From contig JBELLC010000097.1 in the NCBI GenBank assembly GCA_042088965.1, forward strand, positions 1 to 11,525: DNA of 11,525 nt, read 5' to 3'. How positions within the stretch are numbered: the stretch's first letter is position 1; each line of letters starts with the position of its first letter. The notes beneath the pieces are model-generated. The model saw only the letters and a program-made list of their open reading frames with translations, searched no databases and was not told where the DNA came from. Source of the DNA: TMED26 sp042088965 (GTDB lineage: Bacteria > Pseudomonadota > Alphaproteobacteria > Thalassobaculales > Thalassobaculaceae). The position numbers were made by a program, and so were the translations under genes. Shown here in pieces: positions 1 to 6,827 of this stretch.

Positions 1-480
1 CATTTTGACTTGCCGCGCATTGACGCCAGCCTTGCGGTTTTGCAAGCAACAGATTTTCTGCCCTTCCGCGCGCTTGCTGATTTGCCCATGGCGATGACAG
101 GGCATTTGGTGATGACAGCAATTGATGGCGAAAATCCGGCGACAACATCGGCAAAGTTGATTGCAGAGATTATCCGGGGATGGATGGGCTTTGACGGCCT
201 GTTGATGAGCGATGATTTATCGATGCAGGCCTTAAAGGGCAGTCTCAGGGAACGCTGTGCGGATAGTTTGGCGGCAGGCTGTGATATTGCACTGCATTGC
301 AATGGTGACATGGCCGAAATGATCAGCGTTGCCGGTGGTGCGGGGTTATTAAGTGAGGCGGCGGATCGGCGTGCGGCTGCGGTCATTGGGGCCCTCGATC
401 GGGTCGCCAACCCTGCGTGTGATCTGGCGGCAGCAGCGGCAGAATTAACCAAGATAATGGCGATAAGGGGCCTGCTTTGA
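1..480 (+). CDS. nagZ: Beta-N-acetylhexosaminidase NagZ, 3' part (5' end outside window)
   Basis: Glycoside hydrolase family 3 enzyme that removes N-acetylglucosamine from GlcNAc-anhydromuropeptides in the cytoplasm during peptidoglycan recycling. The reading frame is open from base 1, so this is the C-terminal 159 residues of a protein usually about 340 long. The first codons read HFDLP, matching the end of the family's DSHxxLP loop. The His at bases 1-3 would then be the catalytic acid/base of the Asp-His dyad (inference, because the preceding residues are off the window). GFDGLLMSDDLSMQAL is the signature around the nucleophile; the nucleophilic Asp is the first D of SDDLSM, at bases 211-213. 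The stop TGA at 478-480 overlaps the TTG start of the next gene, so the two are probably cotranscribed and translationally coupled. The family call is secure. Confidence 0.93.
   Translation, partial: HFDLPRIDASLAVLQATDFLPFRALADLPMAMTGHLVMTAIDGENPATTSAKLIAEIIRGWMGFDGLLMSDDLSMQALKGSLRERCADSLAAGCDIALHCNGDMAEMISVAGGAGLLSEAADRRAAAVIGALDRVANPACDLAAAAAELTKIMAIRGLL
465..470 (+). promoter_or_regulatory. Shine-Dalgarno site supporting a TTG start
   Basis: AAGGGG lies inside the nagZ 3' end, six bases before the TTG at 477. This spacing supports TTG as the real start of the site-2 protease. The next in-frame ATG comes after the HEAAH zinc motif and so cannot be the start. Confidence 0.55.
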
Positions 481-1169
481 TCGAGTCGATAGGCGATTTT
501 GCCTTTACAGCGTCGGTTTGGGTGTTGCCGGTTTTACTGGCGGTGACATTGCATGAGGCGGCCCACGGTTATGTCGCTTGGATGCTGGGGGATGATACAG
601 CGAAGCGCCTTGGCCGTGTGACATTGAATCCGTTTGCGCATGTGGACCGTTTTGGCACCGTTATTCTGCCGGGGCTTTTGTTGCTGTTAAGTGCGCCATT
701 TCTTTTTGGCTATGCGAAACCTGTGCCGGTCAGCGTGGGCCGCTTAAATCATCCGCGTCGCGACATGATGCTGGTGGCGGTTGCAGGGCCTTTAGCGAAT
801 ATTTTCTTAGCGTTTGGCGCAGCGATTCTTTTTCATCTGCTTTTTCTGACGCCCGAATTTGCCAACAAATGGGTTGGCAGAACGCTGATAAATTTGTTTC
901 AGCTTAATTTAATTCTGGCAGTCTTTAATTTGTTACCAATTCCGCCCCTTGATGGCGGCCGCATTTTAACAGGTGCCTTGCCCTATCCGCTTGCGGTGCG
1001 CGTTGCAGGGTTGGAACGCTTTGGTATGCTTCTGATTATTGGGGCGATGTTCCTGGTGCCGTTTATCGGTGATCAATTTGGCTATGGGATTGATATATTT
1101 GGGTGGGTTATTGGCGTGCCGACAGACTGGTTGGCGGAGTTGCTGTTATATTTGACCGGTCATATTTGA
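477..1169 (+). CDS. Site-2 protease family (M50) membrane metalloprotease
   Basis: Polytopic inner-membrane zinc metalloprotease of peptidase family M50B, the compact group without a PDZ domain. HEAAH at residues 26-30 gives the two zinc-binding histidines and the catalytic Glu. NLLPIPPLDGGR at 151-162 supplies the third ligand, Asp159. NPFAHVDRFGT (51-61) and GPLAN (104-108) are family hallmarks. Hydrophobic segments lie near 10-25, 62-78, 97-123, 136-150 and 183-196, and the length (230 residues) is normal for the group. The start is TTG at 477, overlapping the nagZ stop (TTGA), with AAGGGG upstream; a later start would remove the first membrane helix. scpA follows after 21 bases. The substrate is unknown. 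Members of this group are often found beside scpAB, but a functional link to Smc has not been shown as far as I know. Confidence 0.9.
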   Translation: MIESIGDFAFTASVWVLPVLLAVTLHEAAHGYVAWMLGDDTAKRLGRVTLNPFAHVDRFGTVILPGLLLLLSAPFLFGYAKPVPVSVGRLNHPRRDMMLVAVAGPLANIFLAFGAAILFHLLFLTPEFANKWVGRTLINLFQLNLILAVFNLLPIPPLDGGRILTGALPYPLAVRVAGLERFGMLLIIGAMFLVPFIGDQFGYGIDIFGWVIGVPTDWLAELLLYLTGHI

Positions 1170-1190
1170 GCAGCAGGTTGACGGATCCAA

Positions 1191-1991
1191 ATGACCGAAA
1201 TTGACCCTTTTGAAAGTTCAGTTCCTGACTACAAACGCTATCGCGCGCCTGTTCAGCTATCTCTGTTTTTAGACCTTGATGGCTTTGAAGGGCCGATTGA
1301 TGTTCTGTTGACTTTGGCGCGTGATCAAAAGGTTGATCTGGCAAAGATTTCGATTTTACAGCTTGCAGAACAATACATTCGGTTCATCAACCAAGCACAA
1401 TCAATGAATTTAGAGTTAGCCGCGGATTATCTGGTCATGGCAGCTTGGTTGGCCTATCTAAAGTCACGGTTGTTATTGCCCGAAGACGCACATGATGACG
1501 CGCCGTCCAGTGAAGAAATTGCGGAATTCTTGCGCTGGCAATTGCAACATTTGCAAGCCATGCAACAAGCCGGTGAAAATTTGATGGCAAGGCCGCGGCT
1601 CTATCAGGATGTTTTTCCGCGCGGTGAGCGGCAGCGAACTGCTATTCATAAAGTGCCAGTATTTAATCTCACGCTATACGATTTGCTGCGTGCTTACGGC
1701 GACTTTCGTGTCAAGGCAGAGCATCAAACACTTAAGATCTTGGACACAGAGCTATTCTCTGTCGAAGACGCGATTGCGCGTTTGCGCGGCTTGGTGGGGC
1801 ATGTGCCCGATTGGCGGACCCTGATGAGTTTTTTCCCAGCCGCTGCTGCTGACCCGCTCACGCATCGCTCCATGGTTGCCGCCAATTTTGTGGCGTCGTT
1901 GCAGTTGGTGAAGGATGGTGACATTCATTTACGCCAAGATGATCGCTTTGGACCGATCTATTTGAAATCCCGCGAGGATCGAAAGGCATGA
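1191..1991 (+). CDS. scpA: Segregation and condensation protein A (kleisin)
   Basis: ScpA is the kleisin subunit that bridges the Smc ATPase heads and recruits the ScpB dimer, forming the condensin that organises and separates the replicated chromosome on the nucleoid. The N-terminal Smc-neck-binding domain is clear: LDGFEGPIDVLLTLARDQKV at about 29-48, then a helix with AADYLVMAAWLAYLKSRLLL at 77-96. The C-terminal winged helix (about 205-260) ends in the usual GDIHLRQDDRFGPIYL pattern. A stretch around 100-150 is the variable ScpB-binding linker. The 266-residue length is typical of alphaproteobacteria. The ATG at 1191 has only a weak ribosome site (CGGA at 1182-1185). The stop overlaps the scpB start by four bases (ATGA), indicating coupled synthesis of the two subunits. 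Confidence 0.95.
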   Translation: MTEIDPFESSVPDYKRYRAPVQLSLFLDLDGFEGPIDVLLTLARDQKVDLAKISILQLAEQYIRFINQAQSMNLELAADYLVMAAWLAYLKSRLLLPEDAHDDAPSSEEIAEFLRWQLQHLQAMQQAGENLMARPRLYQDVFPRGERQRTAIHKVPVFNLTLYDLLRAYGDFRVKAEHQTLKILDTELFSVEDAIARLRGLVGHVPDWRTLMSFFPAAAADPLTHRSMVAANFVASLQLVKDGDIHLRQDDRFGPIYLKSREDRKA

Positions 1992-2713
1992 CCGAGGAGA
2001 CAGGTAACGCCGCTTCAGATGCGGCTGAATTATCTATAATTGCCTCGGCGGATCGTGAAAATCGACGCGCTTTTGGGCGGATTATTGAAGCTGTCCTGTT
2101 TGCCTCATCGGCACCAGTTTTGACAAATGACCTGGCCAGCCGATTGCCCATTGGGACGGATATTCACGCTGTCTTGCAGGACTTGCAGGCAGATTATGCA
2201 GCACGCGGTATTAATTTGAACCAGATTGGCGGCGCTTGGGCTTTCCGGACAGCGGCTGATCTCGGCAAAAACCTTCAAATTGATGTGATGGTGCCACGCA
2301 AGCTTTCCCGGGCGGCGGTTGAGACGATGGCAATTATTGCCTTTCACCAACCGATCACCCGCGCTGAGATTGAGGAAATGCGGGGCGTTAGCCTTAGTCG
2401 TGGGACACTTGATATCTTGCTTGAGGCGGGCTGGATTCGGCCCGGACGGCGGCGGCAAAGCCCGGGGCGACCGTCGACCTGGGTCACCAGCCAAGCCTTT
2501 TTAGACCATTTTGCGTTAACTGATTTAGGCGACTTGCCGGGTCTGGAAGAAATGAAGGCTGCGGGTCTTTTAGAGCGGCAGGTGGGTCGTACCTCGATTG
2601 CCATCGGCGATGGTCGCGACTTTGACGACGATGAGGATGATGGCGAGCAACTTCCCTTAACTGACCTGCTTGATGATGAAAGCGATATGCCCTATCCCCG
2701 TGAAAAATCTTGA
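1988..2713 (+). CDS. scpB: Segregation and condensation protein B
   Basis: ScpB dimerises and binds the ScpA linker in the Smc-ScpAB condensin. Two winged-helix domains are seen, at about residues 29-95 and 105-190. The second carries the family signature AIIAFHQPITRAEIEEMRGV (115-134), then GTLDILLEAGWI and the GRP turn at 160-162. DLPGLEEMKAAGLL (182-195) is also typical. After residue 205 comes a strongly acidic, probably disordered tail (DFDDDEDDGE and LLDDESD). Such tails vary between species and their role here is unknown. The start ATG sits in the ATGA overlap with scpA, with GAGGA at 1974-1978 as a suitable ribosome site. A 74-base gap separates it from the ABC ATPase, so scpB is probably the last gene of the nagZ-scpB group, although no clear terminator is visible. 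Confidence 0.95.
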   Translation: MTEETGNAASDAAELSIIASADRENRRAFGRIIEAVLFASSAPVLTNDLASRLPIGTDIHAVLQDLQADYAARGINLNQIGGAWAFRTAADLGKNLQIDVMVPRKLSRAAVETMAIIAFHQPITRAEIEEMRGVSLSRGTLDILLEAGWIRPGRRRQSPGRPSTWVTSQAFLDHFALTDLGDLPGLEEMKAAGLLERQVGRTSIAIGDGRDFDDDEDDGEQLPLTDLLDDESDMPYPREKS

Positions 2714-2737
2714 TCACTGGTTGCATCTTGTTTTAGT

Positions 2738-2758
2738 TGCAGATAAGACTTAGTCGCA
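2738..2758. promoter_or_regulatory. Operator-like dyad ahead of the ABC ATPase gene
   Basis: The sequence has the form TGC-nnn-TAAG-A-CTTA-nnn-GCA: seven of ten base pairs are symmetric about the A at 2748. It ends 29 bases before the ATG at 2788. Its left half, GATAAG, is vaguely like a Fur half site, but the match is poor. A dyad this imperfect arises by chance many times in 11 kb, so the call rests only on its position in the leader. Confidence 0.2.
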
Positions 2759-2787
2759 CACGTAGCGAGACGGTGAACCATAGCATC

Positions 2788-3858
2788 ATGACAGCGGCGC
2801 TCGAGCTGAAAAATATTAGTCACGCATTCGGTGACTTGAAAGCGATTGACGGCTTGAACCTGTCGATTGAGCCTGGCCAAGTGACCTGTCTGTTGGGACC
2901 GTCTGGATGTGGCAAGACAACGGCTTTACGGATCGCCGCTGGGCTGGAAAATTTGCAAAGTGGTGAGATTTATATTGCCGGTCAATTAGCCGCTTGTCCG
3001 GATTGGGGCCTGCCCGCAGAGCAGCGGGGCATTGGTCTGGTTTTCCAGGATTACGCCTTGTTTCCGCATTTAAGTGTTCTGGACAATGTCATATTTGGTG
3101 TCGCAGGCAGCCCTGAATATCGGCGTGCCAGTGCGATGGAAGCGCTCGAACAGGTGCAGATGGCGGCTTATGCCAGTGAATTTCCCCATACGCTCTCGGG
3201 CGGTCAGCAGCAACGTGTGGCTTTGGCACGGGCGTTGGCGCCAAAGCCAGCTGTTGTGCTTTTAGATGAGCCGTATTCAGGCCTTGACGCCCGCTTGCGC
3301 GACCAGGTTCGTGATGAGGTTTTGCACGTCTTAAAGGACAGTGGTGCGGCATCGTTGATGGTGACTCATGATTCTGAGGAGGCGATGTTTATGGCCGATC
3401 AGATTTATGTGCTGAAAGAGGGTGTCATGGTCCAGCATGGACCGCCTGAAAGTCTCTATCAGAACCCTAATTCGGCCTTTGTGGCAGGTTTCTTTGGCGA
3501 AGTGAATATTATCCCGGCGGTGGCCCGCAATGGTATTGTGGCGACGGCGATTGGTGATTTTTCCGCACCTGGCCTCGGTGATGATGTTGCCGTGACAGTG
3601 GTTGTGCGTCCAGAGGCTTTGCGCCTTGAAAAGGTGACAGACAAAGCCACGCGATGCCGTCTTGGGGAAATTATCCAGGCACGGATGTTGGGACGGAGCA
3701 GCCTGATCCATCTGTCTGTTGGCAACGCGGTCTCATCGTCTGCGGCGGCAGATTTGCATCTGCATGCGCGTGTCGGCGGGGTTTTTCTGCCAGCGATCGG
3801 CGAAAAGGTTCAGATCACCATCGACCCCGCGCAGTCGTTTGTTTTTCCGTCGTATTAA
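2788..3858 (+). CDS. ABC transporter ATP-binding protein, FbpC-like (ferric iron/polyamine importer type)
   Basis: Cytoplasmic ATPase subunit of a binding-protein-dependent importer. All nucleotide-binding elements are intact: Walker A GPSGCGKTT (37-45), Q-loop Gln87, signature LSGGQQQR (136-143), Walker B ending Asp160-Glu161, D-loop GLDARL and H-loop His194. The C-terminal third (about 235-356) is a TOBE-type regulatory domain with VRPEALRL. Overall wording, such as GGQQQRVALARALAP and AGFFGEVNIIPA, is closest to FbpC ferric transporters. Spermidine/putrescine and thiamine ATPases are the alternatives, so the substrate is uncertain. The start is ATG 2788. An upstream in-frame TTG at 2737 would add 17 residues (QIRLSRTRSETVNHSI) unrelated to the family. 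Oddly, no permease or binding-protein gene adjoins it, so its membrane partners must be encoded elsewhere. Confidence 0.88.
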   Translation: MTAALELKNISHAFGDLKAIDGLNLSIEPGQVTCLLGPSGCGKTTALRIAAGLENLQSGEIYIAGQLAACPDWGLPAEQRGIGLVFQDYALFPHLSVLDNVIFGVAGSPEYRRASAMEALEQVQMAAYASEFPHTLSGGQQQRVALARALAPKPAVVLLDEPYSGLDARLRDQVRDEVLHVLKDSGAASLMVTHDSEEAMFMADQIYVLKEGVMVQHGPPESLYQNPNSAFVAGFFGEVNIIPAVARNGIVATAIGDFSAPGLGDDVAVTVVVRPEALRLEKVTDKATRCRLGEIIQARMLGRSSLIHLSVGNAVSSSAAADLHLHARVGGVFLPAIGEKVQITIDPAQSFVFPSY

Positions 3859-3862
3859 GAAC

Positions 3863-3886
3863 GGCTTATGACAAAAGCCATTGTTT
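3863..3886 (+). terminator. Weak terminator-like hairpin after the ABC ATPase gene
   Basis: GGCTT (3863-3867) pairs with AAGCC (3875-3879) across a seven-base loop, followed by TTGTTT. It begins five bases after the TAA. The stem is only five pairs and the T-run is broken, so this is a poor intrinsic terminator at best. Confidence 0.2.
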
Positions 3887-3934
3887 ACCCTCGCATTATG
3901 GCGATAAATTACTTATATCTGGTCCAACGCATTG

Positions 3935-3967
3935 TCACTGACTGTAATATTGGTGCAGGTTCAGTGA
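3935..3967. repeat. Inverted repeat in the tatA leader
   Basis: TCACTGA (3935-3941) and TCAGTGA (3961-3967) form a perfect seven-base inverted repeat around a 19-base spacer that contains TAATAT (3945-3950), a -10-like hexamer without a good -35. It lies 29-61 bases ahead of the tatA ATG, in the 137-base gap after the ABC ATPase gene. It could be an operator or an mRNA leader hairpin for the tat genes. I see no other strong promoter in this gap. Confidence 0.3.
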
Positions 3968-3995
3968 TAGATGCCTCACAAGTGGAGCTTTTTTA

Positions 3996-4226
3996 ATGGG
4001 TGCATTTAGCATTTGGCATTGGCTGATCGTTCTTGCTGTTGTTGTGATTCTTTTTGGTGGCGGCGGAAAAATTTCCCGGCTGATGGGTGATTTCGGCAAG
4101 GGTTTGAAAAATTTCAAATCAAGCATGAAAGAAAATGAGGCTTCGGGCGAAGAAGCCAAAGCGCTCGACGCTGATAAAAGCGAGAAGGTCGACACGGTCA
4201 ATTCTGATCAAGCTGCCAAAAGTTAA
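3996..4226 (+). CDS. tatA: Twin-arginine translocase subunit TatA
   Basis: TatA is the small, abundant subunit that gathers around substrate-loaded TatBC to let folded proteins cross the inner membrane. The 76-residue protein begins with a short periplasmic N-terminus (SIWHW at 5-9) and one membrane helix (about 8-20) ending in the invariant Phe20-Gly21 hinge. A Gly-rich turn (22-24) and the amphipathic helix KISRLMGDFGKGLKNFKSSM (25-44) follow, then an acidic, polar tail. The helix wording is typical of alphaproteobacterial TatA, not TatB. The ATG at 3996 has GGAG at 3984-3987, eight bases upstream. It is first in a tatA-tatB-tatC set. TatA is normally made in large excess over TatB and TatC; the gap to tatB holds a small hairpin that could contribute to this. 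Confidence 0.95.
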   Translation: MGAFSIWHWLIVLAVVVILFGGGGKISRLMGDFGKGLKNFKSSMKENEASGEEAKALDADKSEKVDTVNSDQAAKS

Positions 4227-4238
4227 TTTGGCATAGGA

Positions 4239-4254
4239 CCAGGCTTTAGCTTGG
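4239..4254 (+). promoter_or_regulatory. Hairpin between tatA and tatB
   Basis: CCAGGC (4239-4244) pairs with GCTTGG (4249-4254), including one G-U pair, around a TTTA tetraloop. It lies 13 bases after the tatA stop and ends three bases before the tatB ribosome site AGGAAG (4258-4263). It is not followed by a T-run, so it is not a standard terminator. It could slow tatB translation or protect the upstream tatA message from exonucleases. This is structural inference only. Confidence 0.3.
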
Positions 4255-4268
4255 TTTAGGAAGACAGA

Positions 4269-4634
4269 ATGTTTGATCTCGGCTGGCAAGAATTCATGTT
4301 GATCGCGCTGATCGCGTTGGTCGTTGTTGGTCCAAAAGATCTGCCGCGTGTGGTTCGATCTGTCAGCGACGTGATCCGGCGGGTGCGCGGTATGGCAACT
4401 GAATTTCATTCCAGTTTGGAAGAAGTCGCTCGGGAAGCGGAACTCGATGATCTGCGAAAGCAGGCGCGGGAAATGGCCAATCAAGGGCTGGATGAAAGCT
4501 TGCGTAAAGAAGTTGACCCCATGGGCGAAATTGAGAAAAGCATTCGAGACGCCCAATCTCGGGTCGTTGACGTGGATAATACCGTCACGGCAACATCAGC
4601 AGAGATTGACACAGAAGTGAAATCAAAAGAATGA
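4269..4634 (+). CDS. tatB: Twin-arginine translocase subunit TatB
   Basis: TatB forms the receptor complex with TatC that binds twin-arginine signal peptides. The N-terminus MFDLGWQEFMLIALIALVVV is a classic TatB membrane anchor carrying the conserved Glu8, followed by the GPKDLPR hinge (21-27) and an amphipathic helix. A long charged helical region (about 42-98) and an acidic tail with DTEVKSKE complete the 121 residues. VGPKDLP instead of TatA's FGxGKIP separates it from its paralogue. The ATG at 4269 has a strong ribosome site, AGGAAG at 4258-4263. The gene lies 42 bases after tatA and overlaps the tatC start by four bases (ATGA at 4631-4634), so TatB and TatC synthesis should be coupled, as suits subunits of a 1:1 complex. 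Confidence 0.95.
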   Translation: MFDLGWQEFMLIALIALVVVGPKDLPRVVRSVSDVIRRVRGMATEFHSSLEEVAREAELDDLRKQAREMANQGLDESLRKEVDPMGEIEKSIRDAQSRVVDVDNTVTATSAEIDTEVKSKE

Positions 4635-5434
4635 CCGACGGCTCTGAAGACGCCAAGATGCCATTGTTGGATCATCTGGTGGAGTTGCGTCAGCGGCTGC
4701 TGTACAGTTTTGTTGGCTTCATCATTGCGTTTTTTGCCAGCTATGCTGTTGCGGAATATATTTTTGATTTTTTGGTGCAACCGCTTGCTGATCTGACGGT
4801 GGGTCAGGAAAATCGCAGGCTGATTTATACCGCCCTGCATGAAGCCTTCTTTACCTATATCAAAGTGGCGTTTTTTACCGCTGCCTGTATCGCCTTTCCA
4901 ATTGTGGCAATTCAGATCTGGGGTTTTGTTGCGCCCGGTCTCTATAAAAACGAGCGGCGGGCATTCCTGCCGTTTTTAATTGCCACGCCGGTATTGTTTA
5001 CGGCTGGTGCGGCGATGGTGTATTACGTCGTCATTCCGCTGGCGTGGAAGTTCTTTTTAAGCTTTGAGACCCCTGGCGGTGATGGCTCGCTGGCGCTAGA
5101 GCTTGAGCCGAAGGTTGACCAATACCTATCCTTGGTCATGCGCTTGATCTTTGCGTTTGGGGTCAGCTTTGAATTGCCAGTGTTGATCGTTTTGCTGGCC
5201 AAAGCCGGCTTGGCAACTGCCGACGGCTTGCGGGCAAAACGCAAATATGCAATCGTTTTCGCCTTTGTCGCGGCAGCCATTCTGACACCACCAGATGTGA
5301 TCAGTCAGGTTCTTTTGGCCGTTCCCATCATCTTTCTGTATGAAGTTTCGATCCTGTGCGCTGGAATGATTGAGCGAAAGCGTGAGGAAGAGGCCGAACG
5401 CGCCGATGCTGAAGATGGCGATCAGATTGACTAG
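4631..5434 (+). CDS. tatC: Twin-arginine translocase subunit TatC
   Basis: TatC is the six-helix inner-membrane core of the Tat translocase and recognises the twin-arginine signal. The signal-peptide site is visible: cytoplasmic HLVELRQRLL with Glu18 and, in the first cytoplasmic loop, FVAPGLYKNERR with Phe99 and Glu108. These correspond to E. coli Glu15, Phe94 and Glu103. FAFGVSFELPV carries the conserved intramembrane Glu181, and LTPPDVISQVLLA precedes the last helix. The C-terminal tail (from about 248) is short, charged and cytoplasmic (RKREEEAERADAEDGD). The 267-residue length is normal. The start is ATG 4631 inside the tatB stop. All catalytically important positions I can check are intact, so with tatA and tatB this is a complete Tat system. 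Confidence 0.97.
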   Translation: MTDGSEDAKMPLLDHLVELRQRLLYSFVGFIIAFFASYAVAEYIFDFLVQPLADLTVGQENRRLIYTALHEAFFTYIKVAFFTAACIAFPIVAIQIWGFVAPGLYKNERRAFLPFLIATPVLFTAGAAMVYYVVIPLAWKFFLSFETPGGDGSLALELEPKVDQYLSLVMRLIFAFGVSFELPVLIVLLAKAGLATADGLRAKRKYAIVFAFVAAAILTPPDVISQVLLAVPIIFLYEVSILCAGMIERKREEEAERADAEDGDQID

Positions 5435-5528
5435 CTGGCGGCTGAAGTGAACCACAAAATCTGATCCCCCTCGGCTTAAAAATGTTTTATAAACAGGAAA
5501 AATAACGCGCTAGCTCAGTGAGGGTTTC
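5435..5528 (+). promoter_or_regulatory. tatC-serS intergenic leader with a possible -10 element
   Basis: This 94-base gap is the most likely place for a separate serS promoter. TATAAA at 5488-5493 (within TTTTATAAAC) resembles a -10 box, but no convincing -35 lies 16-18 bases upstream. GAGGG at 5520-5524 is the serS ribosome site, four bases before the ATG. No T-box or terminator is recognisable. Confidence 0.25.
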
Positions 5529-6824
5529 ATGCACGATATCAAATTCATCCGCGATAATGCTGCCGCTTTTGATGCTGGCCTTGCGCGCCGTGATTTGCCT
5601 GCAATGGCCGCTGACATTCTCGCCATGGATGCCGCATGGCGTGCGTTGACAACTGAAAAACAGGTTTTGCAACAACGCCGCAACCAAGCGTCAAAAGAGA
5701 TTGGACTGCTGAAATCAAAGGGCGCGCCTGCTGACGATTTGATCAAAGAAGTTGCCGACATAAAAGATAAAATGCAGCAACTCGATGATGCCGAGCGGAC
5801 AACTGGTGAGGATCTGGAAAAACGCTTGGCCAGTTTGCCGAATTTGCCATTTGACGATGTGCCCCGGGGCATGGATGAATCGGAAAATGTTGAGATGCGC
5901 CGTGAGGGTGTCATCAAAGCTTTTGATTTTCAGCCAATTGATCATGTGGATCTCGGTGAAAATCTGGGGCAGATGGATTTTGAAGCGGCGGCAAAGTTGG
6001 CGGGGGCACGGTTTGTGCTGTTGCGCGGTGATTTGGCCCGCTTAGAACGCGCACTTGCCAATTTTATGATTGATCTGCACACCCAGGAATTTGGTTATAC
6101 AGAGGTCTCGCCGCCTGTAATGGTGCGTGATTCGGCCCTATATGGTACCGGACAACTGCCAAAGTTCAGTGAGGATTTGTTTCGGGTCGAGGGCGGCTTT
6201 TGGATGATCCCAACCGCTGAAGTGCCGTTGACCAATCTTGTCAGCGATACCATCCTTGATGAGGCCGAATTACCTCTGCGGATGACGGCACATACAGCCT
6301 GCTTCCGCTCTGAGGCGGGTTCTGCTGGGCGTGATACCCGTGGCATGATCCGGGTGCACCAGTTTTCGAAGGTTGAAATGGTATCCGTGAGCCACCCGTC
6401 GCAATCTGATGCTGAGCTGGAGCGGATGACAGGCTGTGCCGAAGCGGTTTTGACGCGTTTAGGACTGCCCTACCGGGTGGTCATCTTGTGTACGGGTGAC
6501 ATGGGTTTTGGGGCCCGCCGGACCTATGATATTGAAGTATGGCTGCCAGGCCAAAATGATGGCGCCGGGGCCTATCGGGAAATTTCGAGCTGTTCCACAT
6601 GTGGTGATTTCCAGGCTCGGCGGATGAAAGCCCGGTTCCGTCCAGAAGGGACGAAAACAACGTCGTTCGTGCATACCTTAAATGGTTCTGGCTTGGCTGT
6701 TGGGCGGTGCTTGATCGCAGTCTTGGAAAATTACCAGGAAGCCGATGGCAGCATTTCTATTCCCGATGTTCTGCGCCCCTATATGGGCGGCCAAGAGCGA
6801 ATTCCTGCCAAACAAGCGAGCTGA
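5529..6824 (+). CDS. serS: Seryl-tRNA synthetase
   Basis: Class II aminoacyl-tRNA synthetase charging tRNA-Ser (and tRNA-Sec where present) with serine in the cytoplasm. Residues 1-107 hold the long antiparallel coiled-coil arm that grips the tRNA variable arm (for example TEKQVLQQRRNQASKEIGLL at 42-61). The catalytic domain shows the serine-binding TAE at 229-231, motif 2 with ACFRSEAG (257-264) and GMIRVHQFSKVE (272-283), EISSCSTC (351-358), and motif 3 NGSGLAVGR (385-393). The length of 431 residues is standard. The ATG at 5529 has GAGGG just upstream; M-H-D-I-K-F-I-R is the usual N-terminus. It is followed immediately by surE (TGAGTGATG), so surE and pcm are probably read from the same transcript. 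Confidence 0.98.
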   Translation: MHDIKFIRDNAAAFDAGLARRDLPAMAADILAMDAAWRALTTEKQVLQQRRNQASKEIGLLKSKGAPADDLIKEVADIKDKMQQLDDAERTTGEDLEKRLASLPNLPFDDVPRGMDESENVEMRREGVIKAFDFQPIDHVDLGENLGQMDFEAAAKLAGARFVLLRGDLARLERALANFMIDLHTQEFGYTEVSPPVMVRDSALYGTGQLPKFSEDLFRVEGGFWMIPTAEVPLTNLVSDTILDEAELPLRMTAHTACFRSEAGSAGRDTRGMIRVHQFSKVEMVSVSHPSQSDAELERMTGCAEAVLTRLGLPYRVVILCTGDMGFGARRTYDIEVWLPGQNDGAGAYREISSCSTCGDFQARRMKARFRPEGTKTTSFVHTLNGSGLAVGRCLIAVLENYQEADGSISIPDVLRPYMGGQERIPAKQAS

Positions 6825-6827
6825 GTG

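Noticed and set aside
2105..2494. Minus-strand open frame of 129 codons inside scpB
   Set aside because: It is antisense to a confidently identified gene and shows no domain or initiation signal.
2737..2787. Seventeen-residue upstream extension of the ABC ATPase from a TTG codon
   Set aside because: The extra residues do not resemble the family N-terminus. The ATG at 2788 begins directly before the normal first strand (ALELKNISHAFG).
4119..4556. Minus-strand open frame of 145 codons across tatA and tatB
   Set aside because: It is antisense to two well-supported Tat genes, has no recognisable domain, and its residues follow the shadow of the plus-strand codons.
5508..5526. Stretch GCGCTAGCTCAGTGAGGG ahead of serS resembles the 5' D-arm of a tRNA
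   Set aside because: No T-arm consensus, anticodon stem or 3' acceptor follows at the right distance; serS coding begins at 5529. It is a chance match ending in the serS ribosome site.
5510..5917. Minus-strand open frame of 135 codons under the start of serS, rich in Ser and Arg
   Set aside because: It lies wholly opposite the serS coiled-coil region, with low-complexity composition expected from antisense of a helix-rich gene.
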